The notes below the pieces were generated by a model that worked only from the letters and a program-made list of their open reading frames with translations, was not told where the DNA came from and did not search any database. Shown here in pieces: positions 11,204 to 21,304 of a stretch of DNA of 64,000 nucleotides. The stretch spans positions 2,666,001 to 2,730,000 of the forward strand of contig NZ_CP035806.1 in the NCBI RefSeq assembly GCF_004208635.1. Direction: 5' to 3'. Source of the DNA: Leucobacter triazinivorans (GTDB lineage Bacteria > Actinomycetota > Actinomycetes > Actinomycetales > Microbacteriaceae). The translations under genes and the position numbers were made by a program. Position 1 is the first letter of the stretch; every line of letters starts with the position of its first letter.

Positions 11204-11267
11204 GCACGGATTCACCGTGCGACACGCGCATTTTTGCGGTTCTGCGTGTTCCACGGTGAATCCGTGC
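11204..11267. repeat. Dispersed 64-bp hairpin element, copy 2
   Basis: This copy has the same 15-bp arms and loop as the copy at 10864, 340 bp downstream. It is preceded by CGCGCGTCAGCAG (11192-11204) and followed by the same GGCTGCCGGCGGCGTGAGC flank. Two near-identical copies so close together show that the element and its flanks were duplicated. Confidence 0.8.
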
Positions 11268-11588
11268 CGCTGGCTGCCGGCGGCGTGAGCGCCACCACCA
11301 CGACCCCGGGCGCGAGGCTGCCCCGCCTGCCCCGCTCGCCCTCCCGTCGCGCGTCAGTAGTCGTCGCCAAACCGCAGCCGAGGCAGCATCTTCTGGCGCG
11401 CGTCGAGGTGTTCGGCCGGGTCGGCGGGCTCCTCGGCCGGCTCGGAGGCCACTGACGGGGGCGTCGGCGGGGCAGATGAGAAGATCCGGAATCCCGGACA
11501 GGGGAGGTGTGTCGGCCAGGGCGCGAGGAGGGTGCGTCTTGCAGGATAGGAATCCAGTGATACTCGATGAAGAGGATTATGGAAGCCT
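11268..11588. other. Gene-free stretch before YjiH-type gene
   Basis: No gene is visible here. Another copy of the tag CGCGCGTCAGTAG occurs at 11348-11360 and is followed by a sequence resembling one arm of the hairpin at 59595-59655. The base composition becomes less GC-rich after about 11465, where the promoter of the next gene must lie. Confidence 0.5.
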
Positions 11589-12914
11589 ATGGAAGCGCTG
11601 CGAGAATTCAGGCCGGTGAAACGAAGGGCCGGCGTGTGGAGATTCTTCGTCTTCAGCGGGTTGGGCGCATTCGTGTTCTTCGTCCCAGTGACGCTCGCCG
11701 GCACGAGTACCATCGTGTTGGATCACCTGGTGAGCGCGATTCGCGTCCAGGCGGCCCCCGTTGTCCCCTGGATCATCCTGGCGCTCATCGCACTCGGAAC
11801 CGTTCGGCCGTTCCTTCGCGCAACCTGGCGCCAGAACCCAGTGCGACTGGTCTTCGCCCTCCTGAACGTGTGCGGCCTGGCGGTCGCCGTGCTCATGCTG
11901 TTCCCCGCCCTCGCGCCGGGCTGGTTGATGGCCGACGACCTCGCCCCGTTCCTCTGGGACAAGCTGGTGATCCCGGTGGGGCTCATGATCCCGGTGGGCG
12001 CGGTGTTCCTCGCCCTGCTGGTCGGCTACGGACTGATGGAGTTCGTCGGAGTCCTCGTGCAGGGGTTCATGCGTCCGATCTTCCGCACTCCCGGCCGGGC
12101 GGCGGTCGACGCGGTCGCATCGTTCGTCGGCAGCTACTCGCTGGGGCTCCTCATCACCAACCGGGTCTACCGCGAGGGGAAGTACACGGCTCGCGAGGCG
12201 GCGATCATCGCGACAGGCTTCTCGACGGTGTCGGTGACCTTCATGATCGTGGTCGCGAAGACCCTCGGGCTGATGGACCATTGGCTGCTGTACTTCACCA
12301 CGACACTGGTCGTGACGTTCGTCGTCACCGCCCTGGTCGTCAGGATCCCGCCGCTGTCACGTATCCCGCAAGCGGTGTTCCCCGGCGCCGCGGTCCGGCT
12401 CGAGGAACCGGTGGCCCGTTCCCGGCTGCAAGCGGCCTGGCGGGAGGCGCGGCTCGCGCTCGATCGCACCCCGGGACTCTGGCGCAACGTGTACGACAAC
12501 CTGAGGGACGGCGTGGTGATGGCCGGGTCGATCCTCCCGTCCATCCTCTCGGTCGGACTCCTGGGGCTCATCGTGGCGAAGTTCACCCCGGTGTTCGACT
12601 GGCTCGGGTGGATCATCGCGCCAGTGGCCTGGGGAACCGGAATGGACGATCCGCCCCTCGTCGGCAAGGCAGTGGCGCTCGGGCTCGTCGAGATGTTCCT
12701 CCCGGCGACCCAGGTCGCCGATGTGGAGTCGCTCCCCACACGCTTCGTCGTCGGGGTGGTGTCGATCGCGGGCATCATCTTCTTCTCGGCGATGGTGCCG
12801 TCGATCCTCGCCACAGACATCCCGATCCGGATGCGGGAGTTGGTCATCATCTGGTTCGAGCGTGTGGTGCTCACGATGGTGCTCGCGGCACCCGTCGCGC
12901 ACCTGCTGCTCTGA
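11589..12914 (+). CDS. YjiH-type membrane protein with nucleoside-recognition (Gate) domain
   Basis: This 441-residue polytopic membrane protein has about ten hydrophobic segments. Its Gate/nucleoside-recognition features include FVGSYSLGLLITNRVYREGKYTAREA near residue 180, with the GFSTVSVTFM segment after it, and a second half containing MAGSILPSILSVGLLGLIVAKFTPVFDWLGW. These resemble YjiH-family proteins, whose substrate is not established. The ATG at 11589 follows GAAGAGG at about 11569; a GTG at about 11622 is an alternative. The codon bias is slightly less extreme than in its neighbours. It stands alone between repeat DNA and tyrS. Confidence 0.75.
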   Translation: MEALREFRPVKRRAGVWRFFVFSGLGAFVFFVPVTLAGTSTIVLDHLVSAIRVQAAPVVPWIILALIALGTVRPFLRATWRQNPVRLVFALLNVCGLAVAVLMLFPALAPGWLMADDLAPFLWDKLVIPVGLMIPVGAVFLALLVGYGLMEFVGVLVQGFMRPIFRTPGRAAVDAVASFVGSYSLGLLITNRVYREGKYTAREAAIIATGFSTVSVTFMIVVAKTLGLMDHWLLYFTTTLVVTFVVTALVVRIPPLSRIPQAVFPGAAVRLEEPVARSRLQAAWREARLALDRTPGLWRNVYDNLRDGVVMAGSILPSILSVGLLGLIVAKFTPVFDWLGWIIAPVAWGTGMDDPPLVGKAVALGLVEMFLPATQVADVESLPTRFVVGVVSIAGIIFFSAMVPSILATDIPIRMRELVIIWFERVVLTMVLAAPVAHLLL

Positions 12915-12964
12915 CACCGGCGAGGCGCGCTCGACCGGCGAGCGCCCACTCGGGTCAAGAGCGG

Positions 12965-12970
12965 TACGAT
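12965..12970 (+). promoter_or_regulatory. -10 hexamer of a leaderless tyrS promoter
   Basis: TACGAT ends 7 nt before the GTG at 12978. An ATG at 12969 overlaps the hexamer itself and could not be transcribed from this promoter, which favours GTG 12978 as the start. Confidence 0.55.
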
Positions 12971-12977
12971 GGCAGGC

Positions 12978-14291
12978 GTGTCAGTAGCAGATGAACGCAC
13001 CGAGATCCTGTCCGCCCAGCGCAACGACGACAGCTTCGAGACCCTGTGGGACGAGCTGGAGTGGCGCGGGCTGATCCACGTGTCCACCGACGCGGGCGCG
13101 CTGTCGGAGCTGCTCGAGGGAGACCCGTTCACCTATTACTGCGGCTTCGATCCGACCGCCCCGAGCCTGCACCTCGGCAACCTCGTGCAGCTGCTGGTGC
13201 TGCGCCGCCTTCAGCTCAAGGGCCACAAGCCGCTTGGGCTCGTCGGTGGATCCACCGGCCTCATCGGCGATCCTCGCCCCACCGCGGAACGCACCCTCAA
13301 CAGCCGCGACACCGTGGCCGAGTGGGTGACGCGCCTGCAGGGCCAGGTGACGAGGTTTCTCTCGACCGAGGGCGAGAACGCGGTGCGCCTGGTCAACAAC
13401 CTCGACTGGACGGCGCCGCTCAGCGCCATCGACTTCCTGCGCGAGGTCGGCAAGCACTTCCGCGTGGGCACCATGCTCAAGAAGGACGCGGTCGCCGCGC
13501 GTCTCAACTCGGATGAGGGCATCAGCTACACCGAGTTCAGCTACCAGATCCTGCAGGGCTACGACTTCCTCGAGCTCTACCGCCAGTACGACTGCCGTCT
13601 GCAGTCGGGCGGCAGCGACCAGTGGGGCAACCTGACGAGCGGCACCGACCTCATCCGCAAGGTGGAGGGCCAGGCGGCGCACGCCATCGGCACACCCCTC
13701 ATCACGAACTCCGACGGCTCGAAGTTCGGCAAGAGCGAGGGCAACGCCATCTGGCTCGATCCGGAGATGTGCTCGCCGTACACCTTCTACCAGTTCTGGC
13801 TCAACCAGGCCGACGCCGACGTGATCGCGCGGCTCAAGGTGTTCACGTTCCTGTCTCGCGCCGAGATCGAGGAGTACGAGCGCCAGGTGGCCGAGGAGCC
13901 GTTCAAGCGCGCGGCGCAGAAGCGGCTGGCGCTCGAGGTGACCGCGCTCGTGCACGGTGCCGCGGCGGCGCAGGGCGCGATCGACGCCTCCGAGGCGCTC
14001 TTCGGGCGCGGCGACCTCGCAGCCCTCGACGAGGCGACCCTGCGGGGCGCGATCTCGGAGCTGCCGCAGGCGGCGGGATCGGTGGGCGCTCCGCTGGCCG
14101 AGCTGCTGGCCGAGTCCGGGCTCGTGGCGAGCCGCGGCGAGGCGCGACGCGCGATCAAACAGGGCGGCGTGTACGTGAACAACGCGCCGGTCGACGACGA
14201 GGATCGCGTGATCTCGGGCGACGACCTGCTGCACGGCCGCTACGCCGTGCTGCGCCGGGGCAAGAAGGCGCTCGCGGGCTTCACCGCGTGA
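12978..14291 (+). CDS. tyrS: Tyrosyl-tRNA synthetase
   Basis: This is a class I aminoacyl-tRNA synthetase of 437 residues (440 if the ATG at 12969 is used). The HIGH-type motif is HLGN (in PSLHLGNLVQLL) near residue 52, the tyrosine pocket QSGGSDQWGNL is near 215, and the KMSKS-type loop is KFGKS near 253. A C-terminal S4-type RNA-binding domain ends the protein (SRGEARRAIKQGGVYVNN). It charges tRNA-Tyr in the cytoplasm. The start choice rests on the leaderless promoter described at 12965. Confidence 0.95.
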   Translation: MSVADERTEILSAQRNDDSFETLWDELEWRGLIHVSTDAGALSELLEGDPFTYYCGFDPTAPSLHLGNLVQLLVLRRLQLKGHKPLGLVGGSTGLIGDPRPTAERTLNSRDTVAEWVTRLQGQVTRFLSTEGENAVRLVNNLDWTAPLSAIDFLREVGKHFRVGTMLKKDAVAARLNSDEGISYTEFSYQILQGYDFLELYRQYDCRLQSGGSDQWGNLTSGTDLIRKVEGQAAHAIGTPLITNSDGSKFGKSEGNAIWLDPEMCSPYTFYQFWLNQADADVIARLKVFTFLSRAEIEEYERQVAEEPFKRAAQKRLALEVTALVHGAAAAQGAIDASEALFGRGDLAALDEATLRGAISELPQAAGSVGAPLAELLAESGLVASRGEARRAIKQGGVYVNNAPVDDEDRVISGDDLLHGRYAVLRRGKKALAGFTA

Positions 14292-14304
14292 GCGGCCGAG
14301 ACGG

Positions 14305-14406
14305 CCGGTCATCCTGCGCGGAGTGAGCTTGCGAACGGAGTCGCAGGATCTCAGTGGGGGATCCTGCGACTCCGGATCGTTCCTCGCCTCTGCGCAGGAT
14401 GACCGG
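14305..14406. repeat. Nested palindrome of the ATCCTGCG hairpin family
   Basis: The outer arms CCGGTCATCCTGCGC (14305-14319) and GCGCAGGATGACCGG (14392-14406) are perfect complements. The inner arms GGAGTCGCAGGATC (14337-14350) and GATCCTGCGACTCC (14360-14373) are too. It is two head-to-head copies of the unit that is tandemly repeated at 57778-58002. It sits between the 3' ends of tyrS and the mannosyltransferase gene and may also act as a bidirectional terminator. Confidence 0.75.
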
Positions 14407-14430
14407 ACTGGAGCGTGAGCGGGAGGCGGC

Positions 14431-15162
14431 TCAGCGCCCGCCGAAGCGCAGCCGCCACCCCCAGCGCAGCACGTTGCCGAGCGCCTCGAGCACGATCCCG
14501 AGGCTCATCTTCGAGCGACCGTCCACGCGCTCGACGAAGGTGATGGGCACCTCCACGATGGGGAGGCCGAGCCGCTCGAAGGTCCACGCGGTCTCCACCT
14601 GGAAGGCGTAGCCCTGCGAGTCGACGGCGTCGAGGTCGAGGTGCACGACGCAGCGCGCGTCGATCGCGCGGAATCCGCTCGTGAGGTCGCGCAGCCGCGA
14701 GCGCAGCGCGATCCGCGCCACCCGGGTGCCCGTGCGCGACACCCAGCGGCGGTACCAGGGCCAGCCGACGATCCGCCCGCCCGGAACCCAGCGGGCGCCG
14801 ATCGCGACGCCGCGATGGGCGCGCGCGGCGGCGACGAGGCGCGGCAGATCGGCGGGCAGGTGCGAGCCGTCGGCGTCCATCTCGACCACCACCCGGTACC
14901 CCTCCGCGATCGCCCACCTGAACCCCAGCACATAGGCCGTGCCGAGTCCGAGCTTCGCTCCGCGGTGATGCACGAAGAGTCCGTCGAGGCCGAGCGCGAG
15001 CTCATCGGCGATGCGTCCCGTGCCATCCGGGCTGCCGTCGTCGATCACCAGGATGTCGGCGTCGGGCAGGTGGGCGCGCACCCCGGCCACGGCGGCCGGC
15101 AGGGTCTCGCGCTCGTTGTAGGTGGGCAGGACCACGAGAACCTCGGCGGGGCGCTCGCGCAT
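14431..15162 (-). CDS. Polyprenol-phosphate mannosyltransferase-like GT2 enzyme
   Basis: This 243-residue family 2 glycosyltransferase is of the Ppm1/DPM1 type. It has the N-terminal VVLPTYNERETL, the nucleotide-sugar site LVIDDGSPDGTG near residue 40, the catalytic-region VEMDADGSHLP near 95, and FVERVDGRSKMS near 215. Such enzymes transfer mannose from GDP-mannose to polyprenyl phosphate at the membrane for lipoglycan and protein mannosylation. No membrane domain is fused to it. A GAGG lies 7 nt before ATG 15162; GTG at 15165 is an equal alternative. It is divergent from secA. Confidence 0.85.
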   Translation of the reverse strand: MRERPAEVLVVLPTYNERETLPAAVAGVRAHLPDADILVIDDGSPDGTGRIADELALGLDGLFVHHRGAKLGLGTAYVLGFRWAIAEGYRVVVEMDADGSHLPADLPRLVAAARAHRGVAIGARWVPGGRIVGWPWYRRWVSRTGTRVARIALRSRLRDLTSGFRAIDARCVVHLDLDAVDSQGYAFQVETAWTFERLGLPIVEVPITFVERVDGRSKMSLGIVLEALGNVLRWGWRLRFGGR

Positions 15163-15312
15163 CACGATCCTCGATCCTCACGATCCTGGCATCTCCCCAG
15201 CCGGGCACGGAGCGCACCTTGCTAAGCTGGGGCGTTGTCACAATTCGGCAACGGCGGTGACCCGGATCTGACGCGGGTGGACCCACCGAGCAAACCCTAC
15301 AGGAGAGACAAC

Positions 15313-18051
<2,739 letters not shown>

Positions 18052-18102
18052 TCACACCGCACTGACCGTGATCCGCACCGGCGGAGCAACTGGGAGACAT
18101 CC

Positions 18103-19083
18103 ATGGCAAACGAGACGAATCATCGTCCCTCGAAGAACGAACGCCGGGCCGAGGCCCGCGAGCAGGCCCGCCTGGCGCGCGAGCAGGAGAAGAAGCGCGA
18201 GAAGCGCAACCGACTGTTCCTGCAGGGCGGGATCGTGCTCGGAGTGCTGGCGATCCTCGCCGTCGTCGCGCTCGTGCTCACCCAGACGATGAAGCCCGCC
18301 GGCCCGGGCCCCCAGAACATGGCCTCGGGGGCCGCGATCTTCACGAAGGATCTCAAGGTCGTCGAGAGCCCCGCGCTGCAGCCCGGTGAGGATCGCGAGG
18401 CGCCCGAGGTCGACCGCAAGCAGCTGCCGCTCGACGTCACGGTCTACGTGGACTACATGTGCCCCGCCTGCGGTGGCTTCGAGCAGCAGTACGGCACCAT
18501 GCTCGAGAACTACGTGGGCAGCGGGGATATCGAGTTGGGCGTGTACCCGCTCAACTTCCTCGACGGCCAGTCGCTGGGCACCAAGTACTCCACCCGCGCC
18601 GCCAACCTGTTCAGCTGCGTGGTCGAGCAGCAGCCCGACGTCGCCTTCGGCCTGCACAACGCGCTCCTGAGCGCCGAGGTGCAGCCGGCAGAGGGCACTA
18701 CCGGCCTCACCGACGACCAGCTGCTCGAGCAGGCCGAGGCGGCCGGCGCCGAACTCACGACCGAGCTGCGGCAGTGCGTCAAAGACGTGCGCTTCGGCAA
18801 CTTCATCGGATCGAACTACAAGACGGTCAGCGAGGACGGGATCCTCGGCCTCGCTCGGGGCGCGCAGCTGGTCGGTGATCCGAACACCGGCGAACTGCAG
18901 GATGCCGACAGCCCGCAGCGTCTCATCAGCACCCCGACCGTCATCGTGAACGGCCAGCAGTGGGTCGCCGGCCGGGACGGCGATCTCGAGTCGTACCTGC
19001 TGAAGGTCAAGGGCGAGATCGAGGGCAACGGCTCCGACTCCGACGAGGACGCGACCGACGACGCTGGTTCCGACGAGTCGTAG
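18103..19083 (+). CDS. Membrane-anchored DsbA-like thiol oxidoreductase
   Basis: This 326-residue protein has a basic cytoplasmic N terminus (residues 1-37, rich in Arg/Lys/Glu), one transmembrane segment (about 38-60) and an extracellular thioredoxin_4/DsbA-like domain. The redox motif is CPAC at 120-123, in VDYMCPACGGFEQQ, and the cis-Pro region is STPTVIVNG near 278. Cys residues in LFSCVVEQQ and LRQCVKD may form a structural disulfide. The tail is acidic. It probably assists disulfide formation in exported proteins. It lies 51 bp after secA and may be co-transcribed with it, which would suit a role in export. Confidence 0.87.
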   Translation: MANETNHRPSKNERRAEAREQARLAREQEKKREKRNRLFLQGGIVLGVLAILAVVALVLTQTMKPAGPGPQNMASGAAIFTKDLKVVESPALQPGEDREAPEVDRKQLPLDVTVYVDYMCPACGGFEQQYGTMLENYVGSGDIELGVYPLNFLDGQSLGTKYSTRAANLFSCVVEQQPDVAFGLHNALLSAEVQPAEGTTGLTDDQLLEQAEAAGAELTTELRQCVKDVRFGNFIGSNYKTVSEDGILGLARGAQLVGDPNTGELQDADSPQRLISTPTVIVNGQQWVAGRDGDLESYLLKVKGEIEGNGSDSDEDATDDAGSDES

Positions 19084-19098
19084 ACTCGGAGTAGACTG

Positions 19099-19125
19099 CT
19101 CTGGCGGCCCTCGGGGTCGCCAGAG
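19099..19125 (+). terminator. Hairpin after DsbA-like gene
   Basis: CTCTGGCG (19099-19106) and CGCCAGAG (19118-19125) form an 8-bp stem with an 11-base loop, 15 bp after the stop codon. There is no U-tract, so termination is only likely. A TAGACT at 19092-19097 just before it could be the tRNA promoter -10. Confidence 0.45.
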
Positions 19126-19152
19126 CGATCCGCGGTCATGCGACCGGGATTC

Positions 19153-19225
19153 GCCGCCTTAGCTCATCTGGTAGAGCAGCGCCCTTGTAAAGCGCAGGTG
19201 GTCGGTTCGAGTCCGACAGGCGGCT
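19153..19225 (+). tRNA. tRNA-Thr (TGT)
   Basis: The 73-nt cloverleaf has acceptor GCCGCCT pairing with AGGCGGC, D-arm GCTC/GAGC, anticodon stem GCGCC/..AGCGC with loop CTTGTAA (anticodon TGT), and T-arm GTCGG-TTCGAGT-CCGAC. The CCA end is not encoded. Confidence 0.93.
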
Positions 19226-19295
19226 CGCGTGAAAACCCTCCTCCGGGAGGGTTTTCTGTTTCGCGAGCCGCCTGCCGTCCTCAAACCGACTCCGG
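19211..19295. repeat. tRNA 3' end plus terminator, original copy of duplication
   Basis: This 85-bp segment runs from the T-arm 3' strand of tRNA-Thr (GTCCGACAGGCGGCT) through the terminator to CCGACTCCGGT. It is repeated with few changes at 19360-19444, an offset of 149 bp. Confidence 0.8.
19232..19262 (+). terminator. Rho-independent terminator after tRNA-Thr
   Basis: AAAACCCTCC, loop TCCG and GGAGGGTTTT form a perfect 10-bp stem followed by CTGTTT. A longer outer stem is possible between the tRNA end (GGCGGCTCGCG) and CGCGAGCCGCC. An identical hairpin recurs at 19381-19404. Confidence 0.8.
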
Positions 19296-19359
19296 TGTCG
19301 CAGGCTCCACCGGCTCGGCCCGCGCAACGCTGGCGCGTTGCCCTGAGCGGGCCGAGCAA

Positions 19360-19444
19360 GTCCGACAGGCGGCTCGCGTGAAAACCCTCCTCCGGGAGGG
19401 TTTTCTGTTTCGCGAGCCGCCTGCCGGCCTCACACCGACCCCGG
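19360..19444. repeat. Duplicated tRNA-Thr 3' end and terminator
   Basis: This is the second copy of the segment at 19211-19295. It contains only the last 15 bases of the tRNA, so it is not a tRNA gene, followed by the same terminator hairpin (19381-19404). The 64 bp between the copies hold another hairpin, CTCGGCCCG against CGGGCCGAG (about 19314-19356). A repeated tRNA 3' end is what site-specific integration leaves behind, but no integrase is nearby. Confidence 0.75.
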
Positions 19445-19456
19445 TAGGGTTGGGGA

Positions 19457-20401
19457 GTGCACGTGAGATTGAGGGTTCCGCTGGCGCTCGTCGGCTCCGC
19501 CCTCGCGGGGGTGCTCGTCGCGCTGCAGACCCGCGTCAACGGCGGCCTCAGCCAGCAGCTCGGCAACGGCTACGTCACTGCGGCGGTGTCGTTCGGTTCG
19601 GGTCTCGCGCTCCTCTGCGTCGCGATGCTGCTGTCGCGTCGCGGGCGCCGCGGCTTCGGCCGGCTGCGCGTCGAGCTGCGCTCGGGGCACCTGCCCCGCT
19701 GGGCGGTGCTCGGCGGCGCGGGCGGCGCGATGTTCGTGCTCGGGCAGGGGCTCGTCGCGCCGCTGACGGGTGTGGCGCTGTTCACCGTCGGCATCGTCGC
19801 GGGGCAGGTGCTGGGCGGCCTCGTCTTCGACCGCGTCGGCCTGGGGCCCGGCGGCCGGATCGATCCCTCCCCGGCGCGCATTGTCGGCACCCTCCTCGCG
19901 GTGGCCGCCGTCGCCATCGCGGTGGGCGTCGACGCCGGTCCCTTCGTCTGGTTGGTCGTCTTCCCGATGATCGTCGGCGTCGGCGTTGCGGCGCAGTCGA
20001 TGGTGAACGGACTCGTGCGAGCAGCGGCTCAGAGCGCGCTCACATCGACCTTCGTGAACTTCGTGGTGGGCACGGCGCTGCTCGGGATCATGGCCGTCGT
20101 GTCCGTCTCCGTCTCCGGCTGGCCTCAGAACTGGCCGAGCGCCCCCTACTTCTACATCGGGGGCGTCGTGGGCACGGTCTTCATCGCGATGGCGGCGGCG
20201 CTCGTGCGCACGGCGGGGGTGCTGCTGCTGAGCATGTCGAACGTCGCGGGCCAGCTGATCGCGGCGGTGGCCTTCGAGGCCGGAGTGCCACTGACCGACG
20301 GATTGACCCAGGGGATGATCGCGGGGGCCGCGGTGGCCCTGCTCGCGGTGGCGGTCGCGGCGCTCCCCGGCGGCAGACGGGGGCCCGCTAGAGCTCGGTG
20401 A
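19457..20401 (+). CDS. DMT-family (YdcZ/DUF606-type) transporter
   Basis: This 314-residue membrane protein has ten hydrophobic segments arranged as two similar halves. The halves contain VALQTRVNGGLSQQLGNGYVTAAVSFGSGLALL and AAQSMVNGLVRAAAQSALTSTFVNFVVGTALL, the hallmark of the two-domain DMT_YdcZ family. The substrate is unknown. A TAGGGT -10 at 19445-19450 lies 6 nt before the GTG at 19457, so the message is probably leaderless. The 3' end overlaps the convergent nitroreductase gene by 14 bp. Confidence 0.82.
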   Translation: MHVRLRVPLALVGSALAGVLVALQTRVNGGLSQQLGNGYVTAAVSFGSGLALLCVAMLLSRRGRRGFGRLRVELRSGHLPRWAVLGGAGGAMFVLGQGLVAPLTGVALFTVGIVAGQVLGGLVFDRVGLGPGGRIDPSPARIVGTLLAVAAVAIAVGVDAGPFVWLVVFPMIVGVGVAAQSMVNGLVRAAAQSALTSTFVNFVVGTALLGIMAVVSVSVSGWPQNWPSAPYFYIGGVVGTVFIAMAAALVRTAGVLLLSMSNVAGQLIAAVAFEAGVPLTDGLTQGMIAGAAVALLAVAVAALPGGRRGPARAR

Positions 20402-20996
20402 GGTGGCGGCTCAGGTCGAGCGGTTTGCGCGGCTTGGGTCGGCGATCCCGATCCCGATCCGGGATACCGCCCACGTAGAGCCAGCCGAGCAGATACTCGG
20501 GCTTCCGCACGCCGAGCGCCTTGCGCAGCGCCTTGCTGCGGGTGTGCGCTCCGGTCTTCCAGATGGATCCCCAGCCGGCTTCGTGCAGCAGGAGCCCCAG
20601 GAAGTGCGCGACGCCGCTCGCCACCGCCTCCTGCTCCCAGAGGGGAACCTTGCCGCTTTTGCGCGGGCTGACCACGATCACGAGCACCAGCGGACTGCGC
20701 ATCGCCTTGGCCACCTGCTTGTCGCGATCCCCGCCGGACGCCGCCGCGATCCCCTCGCCCAGCCGTGCGCGAGCGGCTCCCCGCAACTCGATGATGCGCC
20801 AGGGGCGCAGCCGGGAGTGATCGGCGACGCTCGCCATCGCTGCGACGAGCTGCTCGAGCTCGGCGCGGGAGGGTGCGTCGTCGGTGTGCTTGGAGTGCGA
20901 GCGTCGCCGCAGCAGCGCCTCGAGCGCCGGGGGACGCTCGGCGGGGAGGCGCCCGATCCGCGCGCCCGCGCTCTGGATGCACTCGTCGTCGGACAT
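20388..20996 (-). CDS. Nitroreductase-family protein
   Basis: This 202-residue protein has the nitroreductase (FMN-dependent) fold. RRRSHSKHTDDAPSRAELEQLVAAM near the N terminus is the usual RRSxRxF-like entry, and DHSRLRPWRIIEL, SPLVLVIVV and WEQEAVASGVAHFLGLLLHEAGWGSIWKTG (residues about 120-150) form the core FMN and dimer region. The substrate cannot be told. AGCCTA at 21003-21008 reads as TAGGCT on the minus strand, 6 nt before the ATG, giving a leaderless transcript. Confidence 0.82.
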   Translation of the reverse strand: MSDDECIQSAGARIGRLPAERPPALEALLRRRSHSKHTDDAPSRAELEQLVAAMASVADHSRLRPWRIIELRGAARARLGEGIAAASGGDRDKQVAKAMRSPLVLVIVVSPRKSGKVPLWEQEAVASGVAHFLGLLLHEAGWGSIWKTGAHTRSKALRKALGVRKPEYLLGWLYVGGIPDRDRDRRPKPRKPLDLSRHLTEL

Positions 20997-21002
20997 GTGC
21001 TC

Positions 21003-21008
21003 AGCCTA
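21003..21008 (-). promoter_or_regulatory. -10 hexamer of leaderless nitroreductase promoter
   Basis: On the minus strand this is TAGGCT, ending 6 nt before the ATG at 20996, with no ribosome binding site between. Confidence 0.5.
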
Positions 21009-21212
21009 CGCTCCGCGGGTGGCGCTCGGGGAGCCTGTTGCGCCTGCTGCGCCTGGTGCGCCCGGTGCGCGCGGTGCGCGGCCTGCCCGGTTCCGCGGCG
21101 ATCGAGGGGAGAATGGTCCCTTCTCGGGCCGCGAAACGGCTGTGAGGAGGGTCCGATCCCGCTCCGAGCTTGCAACGTCAGATGATTTTCGTCAGACTAT
21201 TCCTGTGTGCAT

Positions 21213-21231
21213 TGAGGTAAGGCTTGCCTCA
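21213..21231. promoter_or_regulatory. DtxR/IdeR iron box upstream of htaA
   Basis: The 19-mer TGAGGTAAGGCTTGCCTCA is nearly a perfect palindrome and matches 14 of 19 positions of the DtxR consensus TTAGGTTAGGCTAACCTAA. It lies 73 bp before the htaA start in the 308-bp gap after the nitroreductase gene. A DtxR-family gene is present at 42715. Confidence 0.75.
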
Positions 21232-21304
21232 GCACAATCTGATGTATCCCGTGATTCGCTCTGGGGGAGGGCAATCGCGCCCTACACAAGGAGCACGAAC
21301 ACGT

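Noticed and set aside
19360..19374. A second tRNA gene after tRNA-Thr
   Set aside because: Only the last 15 bases of the tRNA are repeated; no anticodon or D-arm is present.
19211..19444. A genomic island boundary at tRNA-Thr
   Set aside because: There is no integrase, no excess of hypothetical genes and only 64 bp between the repeats; kept only as a possible scar.
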